Assembly (NCBI RefSeq): GCF_020882245.1
Contig: NC_083597.1
Coordinates: forward strand, 28,994,652-29,058,651
DNA from: Rhopalosiphum padi
Lineage: Eukaryota > Arthropoda > Insecta > Hemiptera > Aphididae
Direction: 5' to 3'
DNA: 64,000 nt
In this document: positions 1 to 12,300 of the stretch, in pieces
Numbering within the stretch: position 1 is the first letter of the stretch
How the letters are laid out: every line of letters begins with the position of its first letter
Notes under the pieces: model-generated
Seen by the model: the letters and a program-made list of their open reading frames with translations, nothing else
Databases searched by the model: none
Told to the model about the DNA's origin: nothing
Program-made: the position numbers and the translations under genes

Positions 1-171
1 ACTGTTAAACTTTTTCGATTAACATAACAGTATGATAGTATAGGTATTTACAGTATTATGTGAATTTAATAAACTAAATGTACACAACAAAATCCGTTTT
101 CAATGATATTTAAATAATATATAAAACAACTATTTCCTCTAAAAAAAAGTGTTGCTCATTTAAATGTCTAG

Positions 172-364
172 GTTGTATTGGAAATCAGTATCAGAAACGG
201 TATTCCATCAAATGGATGTAGTTGTACCTGCGTACACCGTGGACAATCTATCACCAAACTCTCAGTACATCATTTACATAGTGGCCGTATCGAAGAACGG
301 TAAAAGCTTGCCGTCAGAAACATTGATTGCATGGACTGACCCCGCGTATCCAGCTTTCGTCGAG
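172..364 (+). CDS. Exon A: C-terminal half of an FN3 domain
   Basis: The acceptor is the AG at 170-171 and the donor is the GT at 365-366. The first base completes a codon begun in an unseen upstream exon (phase 2), and the exon ends in phase 0. It encodes 64 residues, beginning LYWKSVSE. The FN3 signature L-x-P-x-x-x-Y (L26, P28, Y32) is followed by the typical A-x-x-x-N-G-x-S-x-x-S turn at residues 38-48. The first half of this FN3 must lie before base 172. An ATG at 164 is inside the intron and is not a start. Confidence 0.88.
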
Positions 365-3300
365 GTTTGTAGAATTATACTATAATATAAACAATATGTT
401 AAAAATGTTTAATGTAATTTAGTTACTATTTTTATTTTAATACACATTTTGAAAGATAAACAGTTTTCATAGTTTTTATATAATATAGTTTCAAGTAATG
501 TTATTAATTAAAAACCATATTTACATTAATATTGAAAAACATATTTGGTTAGTTATCTATTCATACTTTGAATACAAATAGGTTGATATTGACTAGAGGT
601 ACACATTAACATATTATAAATTTCTTTCTGTATATTTAATGCAATTTTTTTTTTTATTGGGTAAAAAATAGTGGTATAATTTTATTACTTTTTATCAGAT
701 AAACATAGTAAAATAGTTAATGTTGTTTGCTTAAAATCTATCCACGGTGCAATCGCATTTATAGTACACAGACGTTATTTATGAAAAGAGACAAGGCGAG
801 AAATTGCCTCTGTGTGACTTTAAAAACAACTTAATGTGTTGGTTTTTGGTAAAAATATGACTATTTTTATAGTTCTGAGGAAAACGTATAATATTTTGTA
901 GACTGTATGTACTATATTTATTTAGCTTCTCCACTTCTTTGTAATAATATTAAACTTTTTTTTCTTGTGTTACATATACAATTATGATGGAATGAATTTA
1001 GATAGAAATTGAATTGAAATACAAGTTTAAGTGTAAATTAACATGCTAGCAAACGAGTGATTTTTTTTCTAGTTTTATGGGCTGGTAAAACTTTTCTCCC
1101 TCTTAGTAACAACTGAAATGACGCCACTGAGATAGTATTTATGTGTCTGTGTATATGAACAAAAAAGTATTTCGTTAATAAATACGTTATATTTATGAAG
1201 TTGTTGTAATCGTTTAATGTGTTATTTTTTATAATAGCCTCCAACAGTCCATCCAATAAACTTGGTAATGGAAGGCAGCAGCATGACCGTGCTATGCATT
1301 GCCATGGGTACCCCATCGCCTACCATATCATTGTACATATCTGGAAGATTAGTTAGACAAGAAACATCTAGACACATGGTGACCGTTATCCATAACGTCA
1401 CACGAGACATGGATGAAATCTCATGTTATGCAGATAATGGCTACGGCACGCCTATGCAATCATCGAGGAAAATCAGTATTAGTTGTAAGTAAAACTTTTA
1501 AAATTATTTTAAATTCCGCTCGTTTTATAGTATTCATGTAGATAACTTATTCAGAATATCACCGTCAATGTGGTTAATGTGATCGTGGTATAGATGTTTT
1601 TAGACTAAAAACGTCAAGATACAGAAAAAAACACAATATAGTTTTTTCAGTTACTCATAATATTTTAATACCTAATTACGTCTCATTGGTTAAGTTTTTG
1701 ATAAATGTCAGAAATTTGAAATATTATATCTAAAATATAGACTACTTATTACATTTAATAAGTTAGCAATTTTCAAATCAAACTTATTTTATTTAAAATG
1801 ATCTAAAACGATTCTAAAAAATCTATCGAATACCTACCTAACTTTTTATAAAAAAAAAATCATAATATAACATAATAAGAATTTTTTTTATTAATTTTAA
1901 TAACATATAATTACATTTATTGTACTATATAATGATAATAAATTATAAATTATAATAACAATAAATTAAATAAATTTAACCAACAAAACTAATCAATATT
2001 TAATATTAAGTAAACTTTTATGACTTTATAATAATCAAGATAAAAAGACATACATAATATTATTACTATGGAAACCTGATGGATGTTCATATATTACTAC
2101 AAATATGACATTTAATATTATTGAAAATAATATAACGCATAAAATAAATAATAAAATGCAAAATGTACGATTTCAATATACATATATATTAATAATAACT
2201 ATATATAGTAGTTCATCATTATTTTTGAATATAGGTTACACGTGTATAGTTTGGTTTAGTAGTATTCCATTGTATATCTTAATAACAGTAGGTATATTAT
2301 AAAATATAATAATTTACTCATATAATAAACTAATATTTATGGAAACGCAAGATCGTATCATTTTTAAAGTATTTTCACACTTTATTCATGTTACTATCTA
2401 CTAAATAAATGGTTTTGTGTTTCTATAAAATATAATTAAAAATCTCAATTTTCGCTGGTTTCTTACTTGTATATTATAATGAAATAAACGCACACAACTT
2501 AAGGTTATATTACGTAACATAAATTACACAATAATTTTATTTTCGATTGTTCTTATTAAAAAAAAAAAAAAAAATATTAGGTCATAATTAAACAGTTATA
2601 ATAATTAATATAATTAAAATGTAAAAGTACAAGTGTTCAATTATTAAAACTATCGGAGTGCATTAAGCAACACTGGGAATTTTATAAATAAATAATAGAA
2701 TATATAAAAGCTTTTGGATGGTTTATGGAACTGCGTTTGTCCGGTTATCTTAACAAAAATATTTTTAATAAAACAAAAAATTAAAAATTAGGTTTTAACG
2801 CAATAAATATACTCTGATGTTGTAATATTTTCTTGGCGAATCTTAACACTGAAAATTATATCGTATTTCTCTTTCTACACATGGGCATCAGATAACTATA
2901 ATGTAGATTTGTATTCCTTTGTTGGATGTTGACAGTTTAGTTTAAAAGAAAGCTTTGAAAAATCAACTCAACAATGTAATTTTCGTGGAACGAGTTTTTT
3001 AAAAGAATTCTTTGAAGTTTTGCGGAATGCGAATAGCGTGTATTTTTACATATTATATTTTATTAATTTTGCTTTCATTTTCATTGAAGACGCGTAATAT
3101 TTCAAAATTCGCAGATTTACAGAAACTTTCAGTTAGATGTATATAATTTGTTAACTTTTCGATTGATAATGTATATTAAATATACACATGTGTAAGAATA
3201 TAAAATAATGTAAATAAGAAAAGTTTTTAGAATTTTATCCTATTTAAAAATAATATAATATTATATTATATACAATAAAAAAAAAAATAGTATATAACAA

Positions 3301-6300
3301 TATATTGTATTAAATTACATATTACAATCCAATTTAAGGATAATAAGGATAAAAGATTAAATGTAATAATTCAACTCTATTCGCGGTCATAAAATCATAA
3401 CTGTAAACTATATTTAGAGATTTAATTACAATTCTCATGAACTGTTTTACAGTGTCAAAACACGTATACAAGCAGTTAAATTACTTACAAAGTTGTTGAA
3501 ACTTGAAAGTTTCGTGAAACATTATTCACAGTGTTTTCTGATTTATCAAAGCTTTGGTTTTTACCTGACATTATAAATACGCACCCAAAATACAACATTT
3601 CAAAAAAAGAAAGAGAGATTATTTCTTTTTTCTTTTGTAGTATTTCCGTGTCACAGCTCTAACACTCTCATCTTTCCTTCTAGAAGATGGATGCTTTATC
3701 AGCAATATATTTCAAACATACAGAAACAAAACAAGACTAAGGTCTACTATGAACTTAAATAATGGTTAAATCATTGTTTTTTATTGATGTATTATTCGAT
3801 TAAATTCGTCATGCGTTTAATTGTACTATTTTTCTGTGCAATTAGTAAAAATCGTTATTCGTTAGTTCCGTTATTTTAACAATGGATAAATATTAATTCT
3901 TCGGTATTCTTTTATTGACAATTGTATTAGTTTCTAGTAAATTAAAAAAAAAAACCACCATAAACGAACATTTGTCAGTTATTAATGTCTGAGAATTCGA
4001 TAAAAAGTTTGTATTTTTAAACATGACATTTATTTTTACAGTGGACAACACTAAACATTAGTATAACAATAATGAAATAAAAAATATTGATTTCATTCTA
4101 TTATACGCTATTACAGAATAAGAAATTATACTCTTTGATCACTTGTGAAGGATGAATATTTTTAGTAACATTATATTGGTGAACCGTTATCGTTTGACGA
4201 AGGATGAAAATTGGTAAAGTTCTACGAAAATAATTTTTTTTTTTTTGTTTTCGTGGAAATAAATAATTACGTAATGGGATAAAACTTGTGGAAGTTTGGT
4301 TTTAATCTCAAAGTGATTAAAACATTTAACTGTTTAGTTGTATTGAACATTCAATTTACTCTGTATAGTGGGTCTGGAAAAGTGCTAAATGTTTAATACT
4401 AAATGACGACAACTTCGACGACGGTTGTGATATAAATTGTAGAACGAAACATATTTTACAATATACGTTTAGACTTTGAAGTCGTGTTCGTTGGTAGGAT
4501 ATAGAATTGTGATCTGGGGCGTACGGGTCTTATACAATTGCCTTTGCAACCATTCGATAAACTAAACATTTTTCTGCGCACACATCATCGTTGATAAACC
4601 AAGCACGTGTGTTTCGACCAATTCGATTCCCGTCTAGTAACCAAACATCGCCGCGGCGTTATTTAGAGACTATAGGTTGGAGGACGAATCCATATTGTAT
4701 CGAATCGAGGTAAGTGCTGCGATCCCTAAAACCAACAGTTCCGCGTAGAATGTGCCGGTTGGGTCGTTTTCAGGTCGGCGATATTCCGTTCGCATAATAA
4801 TAATAATAATATCACATAATATAATATATTATTATTATTATGTACCTTACCCTGTGGCCGTTTATCCCGGGCAATATATCATTTAAAACGGCGTTTCCTC
4901 CCTCCGGGCCAATGCGACGTCCCCACACTGGTGTGCCGGTGGTTTTTCACTCGGTTTACCGGCAAATCGCCGACGCCACCGCATACCACCCTTCATCATC
5001 ATTGTTTTATACCACATAGTCAGTCCACCGGAGACACGATTTAAGTAAGCTCTAAGAGCGTGACGTGAAATCGATATCGTCATTCCATAACCACCCCCTC
5101 ACTAACAGTCTGTCAGAAATCGCATCAAAATTCGTCATGGACCGTTTAACTAAATTCGTGCCAAAGCATATAAAATGGACGAAAACGGGTGTCCCTTATA
5201 AAAGGGACGTAATGGTATATATGTATATTATTATATAATAGCCGACGAAATGCGGTTAATGCTTACCAAAAATAAAAGTTTAACGCAAACATAACCAGAA
5301 TTATTCTGTGCGCTGTTTAAACTCGATTATAGTGGTTTAACTGGGTTATTTTAAGTAATATATATATTATTACTGCGGTGCGTGTGCGTATAAACGACGG
5401 TTGGTGGTAGTAAAATAATAACCGCATATTTACTCGTAAAAGTAATGTACACGTTCTAAAATATAATGATAATATATTTCAGCAATCGCACAAAAATGTT
5501 AGTCGTTTACTTTATCGGAATAGATACCTATAATAAAGTCCCTTGTTGTCTATATATATATATATATTGGGATAAAATCAATACGAATCAAATAATATAA
5601 TTAATGTATAGGTACACAAAACGCCATTTGTATACACTTCAGCAATAATAATAATAATAATAGACTAGTCTACGGTAAAAGTGCGTATTATGATAAGATT
5701 ATAAAATAAACGGTGTTTAAATAAAAATATTTATTTATATTTTATTTGTCGTTAAAGATTGTGTAATAAATACTGTGAATGTGACGTAGGTGTTTAAAAC
5801 CGTGATATATAACGTCGCATATTATCTGTGTAGCAGCGGAGTACGAACGATTGGGTAACGTTACGACTCTGCGTATACATATATATATAGGGTTGAATTA
5901 TATTGTATTACTCTCTATAATTGAAGCATATTGGCCTCGTAACTGGGTTTATAATAACGTTTGTATCGTTGACGTGACTGGATCCGATTAGCGAGCGAAA
6001 ATGGAGTCATTTTACCGTGATATACCTCTAATGCGTTTAACGACGACGAGGCCGCGTATTTAGATTGAATTTTCCGTTTATGTTATTATCGCTATTTTTG
6101 TCGTTATAACATTGTATTAATAATAATATTGTCATGTTATCCTAAAACGACGCCGTTGCGCGAACGCCGTGTTTCAGACGTGCCCAAATTGGTGGCGTCG
6201 AAAATCACCATGGCCAACCTGGGCGACACGGTGACGCTCGAGTGCATGGTGGACGCGCACCCCGAACCCAAAATGATGTTTTGGCGGGACGCGCAGGGCC

Positions 6301-9300
6301 GGACGCCGGTGATCCAGAGCGGTAAACACGACGTGAACGTGATCCGGTCCAAGGAGGACTACACCAAGTTCGTCATGGAGCTCACCATCAGCAAGCTGAC
6401 GGAGACGGACGACGGCGATTACTTCTGTCACGCCGAGAACTCGTTCGGCAGCTCCACCAAACCCGTGTCCGTGCGGATTAGGAACTCCGTGAGTATATTA
6501 TATTATATTATACACGACACACGGTCGACCAATCGGTCGTCGGGTCGTGCTCGTCCGTTTTAAAATATTATGTATTATGTATAGCGGCGAACTAGTACAC
6601 GCAAATACGCCACGCGCACCATTTCCGTATTTGATTTTTTTTTTTTCCCCCTGACCATTAAAATGTAAATACACGTTTATTGTACGAGACCGATCGAATC
6701 GATATTTCCGGTCATTCGAAACCCTCCTCCCTATGTTTTAGAAAACTTGGCGCCGGGTGGTGTTTTTAGTCGTAGGAAATCGCTACTTTTATACTTTGCG
6801 ATGATGCAATATTTACGTTTCTCGATAAGCATATAGAAATATACGAGCCGTATAAGCGTCTATACCTATTCTCCGGTAGCGTTCTTTGCAGATGATATAA
6901 TACTAAATAATATACATAATTTACATTCGTATACTCTGAAGATTTTGTTGAATAATCATGAATATTCACTGTGTATATAAATCTCGAGCAAAATGAACTG
7001 GATGGTATGGTAATTTTATAGACGCTGAAAATAATAGAACGAATCTATCTACTGATTGCTTTGTCGAGTACACGTTATAATATAGATACGTCATTTGTAA
7101 CATGATTGAATCGAGTAAAAATTATTAATTTATGTATGAGTTTCGAAAAAAAAATGCAATTTAGATTTTATTAGAGTTCTTTGACACTCCTGCATTTTGT
7201 GTTAAACATCAGTAAAATGCTGTACAATTTTCTCTGTCGGACGCTTGTAGCGGCTAAGTATATATTGTGTATATCTTTGACAAAATTGATAAAAAAAAAA
7301 AATCACCGATAATATTTTATATCTATACCTATATCATAGCAGTAAAAACAAATAACACGATACACGGTAATGAGGGTGACGCAGTGATGTGTCGTGTACT
7401 CAAAACACCTACACCTCTCGTGCACACATCGCACAGATATACACGTTCGCTCGATCCACGTGTATTCTTTTACGGGAATTTATATGTATATATATATTGA
7501 CGAGTAACGGAGGGTTTAGAATACGCACGCAAATGACAAAATACGGCGATGCTTAGCCGGGTTCAGTCCGGGGGCTTAGGACTATTTTTTTTTTTTTTTG
7601 TCACTCTCCCGTCCCACCGCCGGAATGGCGATGAAAACGCGCTGGCGGTGGAGTGGGGATAAATTATACGATAGGGCTCCACGGCGAACCGACATATTGT
7701 ATATATAATGGCAATAACGCCGCTGCCGTGGCTGTGACGGCCAGGGCGAGTCACGTTGCGGAGCATTTGTCACGGTATAGGATCAAAGGCCGCTGGGGGA
7801 TTAAACGCGGCGGGATCGGCCGGGACGACGGCACCGCACCACTCGTGCGCGTATACACACATATATAATGTTTAGTAACGCGGTATAGCTAGGTATAAAC
7901 AAGACGCGCGTGGTTTGGCAAATCCGTGTTGTGCCCGCCATTATTATTATTATTACCGGCCGATATAATAACGAGAATTAATGGCATAATACGAACATAT
8001 TTTGAACTGACGGACAAAAGGCTGCCACGACGTTTTTTATTTTTCTAAATCCTCGAAATCGCCTTAATACGCATCAAATATCTATAAATAAACCCGAGCG
8101 TGCAACCATGTAAACACATGTGTTTGTACGCACGAGACAGAGAGCGAGAGAGACGACCGGTCTCGAATGACATTTGCATACTGTCTGCGTCCATTCCGTT
8201 CGATTGAGTTTAACCCATCGTATTATTATTATTATATTGTCGTTCAAAACACTTTTCCTCGTTTACAGTGCATAATAATATACCACGAATATACAGGGTG
8301 AAAAACAGGGCGGTAACCTGTATGGATATGATATTTTATACTTAATATGGTTAATTCTTATTATGTTTTATTTTATTTTGCGACCAATTTCTAGATGTTA
8401 ATCTAATATCCATACTAAATTTTTAAGTTAAAGGAATACATTTTATTTATTTTGATTAATATTTTAAGCTAGTTACCACTTGAAATTTTCATTCACATTC
8501 TCTTAAGGTTAAATATATTACAATATTACATAATATATACCTGTTAGAATATTCGATATTCATTTAAATCAAAATCAAGATCAAATCAGGCAAATAATAT
8601 TAAACTTAATTAATATAGGTATTTTAGTGTAATTAATTAATACTGTAGGCACCTACACGAATTCATATATTAACAAGACGCTTCTAATTACATTTGTACA
8701 ACACGTAAATGAACCTGTTAACGATCGGCATAATAAATATGATAATATGTTATAGTTTCACTATAAATAGAAACATAATAATCATTGAGTATACATTTTA
8801 TGTTAAAGTAATGCAAGTAATATTATTATTTGGATTTGAATTAATTAGTGCAAAAATATTCAGTTGAAAAACAAGTACCAAGACATTAATCTTTATAGTT
8901 TTCCTTTTATATTAGTAAAATGTATCGGTTTTTTTTCTTGTAAATATTTTAATAAAAAATAATTAATTATGTTACAATAACATTTTAAATCTAAAGAAAA
9001 TAATATAACTTTAATCTGTTAAAAATAGCTTACAAAATTTAAAATAATGAATTCAAATTGTAATATAGATATTAATAAGCGATTAGTTCCATAGTTCATA
9101 ACGATTAGCATGAACCGCACGATATTAATTATTCTTGTAAGATATAAATTCGTATTATAATTTTTTTCCCAATTTGATGTTGATGATACATTTTAAAATA
9201 TTTTCGTCAAAACTTATTTGGTTAAGATAAAAAAAAAAAATAAATAAATGTTGAGTAAAAAGATACCCATCGTGTGCCATATGGTTGATCGTCGGTTTTT

Positions 9301-12300
9301 TCTCACCCTGTACATCGTATTTCTATGTACTCGAAAACAACTATAATATGGCTTTTCCATCTCGTCCAACACTCGAATTGACAACCACAATTTCAACAAT
9401 GCACTTAATAATGTATTAAACTATGCTCTATATCCATTAACTGCAACGCATTCGATATAGTCCATTTCGAATTATTATATATATATATAAAAAAATAAAT
9501 AATATATGATGCGTATGTTATGTTCATATAGGTGACGACCAACAACGTGACTCAATGTTGCGTTCAACAAAACGTGACGGCTGGTTGCTTGGATGCGTGT
9601 TCTTCGTCGTATTTGGACATCAACGTGGCCATTGGCAGAGCTGATTGTTTCAACGATTTCGACAAGCTCATGAAATGCGCATCAGGTACCATATTTTAAA
9701 TTATATTACACCCGCGTTACGCACTATTTTGTTACATATAGATGCTATTTTATTGGATGGTTAGCGTTCCGCTGCTCAAAATATATCGTCGAGATATGAT
9801 TAATTTATTAAATTCCTTCTCGAGTTATGATACATCGATTTGTTTTTATCTGAATAAGTTATAATAAGTATGGTTTATAAGCAAGTAAACATATTTAAAA
9901 TTATATTATAACATAAATATAGTCTATTATAGCTAAGCAATATTATTAAGTTTCATTTACAGTCATAATAATTGTTTATCAAATTACTCTAGATCTTTTT
10001 CTTTCTAAAGGAAAATTTCAAATAAATAATAATAACTTTGTAATTTAAAATATTTAATTTTGGCCCAGGCTTTACGTGTATAATATATTATAATATACAT
10101 TGTAGTGCAAATTTCCCATTAAAAATTCTCCGTAACGTTGTGGTATTCGTCCAGATATGTATATACTACATATGTTACACATTATAAAATATAGCATATA
10201 CATTTTATACGTTATGTTTTTGTGTTTTAGATGGATCAGATCACAGGGCTTGTTGTTCGGATCGCGGTGTGCCCAGACGCTGTTTAGAATGGTGTCGCGG
10301 TGAACCCGTCAACAACAAGATGTGCGTGCTGTCTTATTCCAAGTCTATACTGGCCTGCTTCCATGAGCTAAGAGGTATACTAACGTTTGTGCCCAAAATT
10401 GTACTTTGATCCATTTAGAGGAAAACGAATCGATTCGAGTACAAATAATTTTAGTAACAAAAAGGAATAATATTCTGTTAAAATATAAACACTGATATAT
10501 TTCGCCGAGGATGAGTGGTAAGGTTATTAATTCACAACCTTAAAAACCATTAATAACCTCTATTGTAATAGCCCCGGTGACATTTCTTGGTTCTAAGGTG
10601 GTTTTGGAGATCATTTGAGTCGAGTAATTTAGTGTATGTCTTAACTATGAGACAGAAATATACTTTGTTTCACTCACGTTTGTAGGTAGTTATTCATATT
10701 AGAGGTAAAAGAGCAGAAGTTTATTATTATCAATGTAAAACTTCCCGCTCCATCGATATGTCATTGAAATAATCATAATAATATTACGTCACTATAGTCA
10801 TATTATAATGCGTTGCTATATTATTATACATCGTTTTGCAGACAAATTACCGGGACCACCAATCAACGTGCGTTTGGAGAACGTAGATTCGCACACTATC
10901 ACGGTCAAATGGGATCCGCCAGCAAAGAACCCGCAGACCGTTGAAGTATACAGGTGAGTAAAATAAAATTATAATTATTCCGCATGATTATCAAATAAAT
11001 ATTTAATAATATGTAATAGTTAAATATAATATAGATAATAGATATACTAATAAAATACCTAAGCCACCACCGATTAGTTAGGTAGTATTACAACATTAGC
11101 GAATATTTTAGTTATAATTATAGAATAATATCCAATGCTTAAACCATAAGATATTTAAAAAATGTTTGAGTCACGCTTATATAATATGCTAAATACGTAT
11201 GAGGAAGCTTTACTGGTAAGTGGGAGAGTTATGGGTGGAAGTAATTTCATGTAACACAGAAAACGATGAGTTTTCCATCCATGTGATTCGAATCAACATC
11301 CAATGGTGATGTATAATATAGTGTAGTAATAAAATAAAAATGTTTACCTGATCATACGGTTCCCTAAATCCAACAGTTTTATATTCTGAGTATAGCGATG
11401 AATGGTATTGTTTTAACAATTGTGAGAGTTTATTTATATCTATCATCAATTTTTGGAACAGTCAAAATGCTTCCATCTTCAAATTTTAAAGTGGTTTCTG
11501 GTAGAAAATAACTGTGGATACTTGAAATCTAAATAAAATATTTATATAAGCATTTTTTATGCATTATAATCTTTGGATATTTTTAAAGTTAAAGTTTTTA
11601 AAAAATTCTGCTGTAAAACTTTTGTAATTAGTGATTCAAAAAATTATAAATTTTATTGCTAACAAGTAACGATAAAAAATTGAATTTAAAGTTCTTCATA
11701 AGATAGTTTTACAGCATTCTAAAAATATCAAAACTAAATACACGCCATTTTTTGTATGGACAGTTTTAAGTTCTAAAAAATTGGATATATGAACAAAAAT
11801 TAACGTTTTTCTCGAAATAATGTTGATAATAATTATTAGGTTATATATATTACAATTAATAATATACATATATTTATAATAGAGACTTGAAAGTTGTTAC
11901 TTTTACGTATACTATTATTATAACATATTATATGTATATATTATTCTATCTATGTTAATTTAAAATAATTGTCTTAAGGTACGTTGATATTAACTGATAA
12001 GTATAATAACAATAATAATAATAATATAATTAAACAAGATTTTGATTATTTTTAAAAATAAGTTCCACATACAATATTAATAATAAGAAAATAAATTCCA
12101 AAACTAATGTTTAAACACTATTATGTAACATAGTAACATCCCCGTCTTTTATAAATTATTTTGCAAGTAATTTATTAGTGATTGATTAAAATATTATTCG
12201 CCAATATTGTACTCATTACCCAAAGTCTGGAAACCTGGACTTATAGAATCTAATATTTAATAGACTTAGTTTTTGAAAACTGAAATAACTTACTGAATTT

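Noticed and set aside
164..385. ATG-started ORF of 73 codons taken as a complete small gene
   Set aside because: The ATG lies before the AG acceptor at 170-171, and the frame is an internal FN3 exon that joins in phase with 1238-1484.
6137..6431. Two minus-strand ORFs across the second Ig exon
   Set aside because: They are antisense shadows of a GC-rich exon with clear Ig motifs on the plus strand.
6129..6563. 144-codon ORF as a single-exon gene
   Set aside because: Only 6178-6488 fits; it is bounded by TTTCAG and GTGAGT, and its residues form a complete Ig domain in phase with its neighbours.
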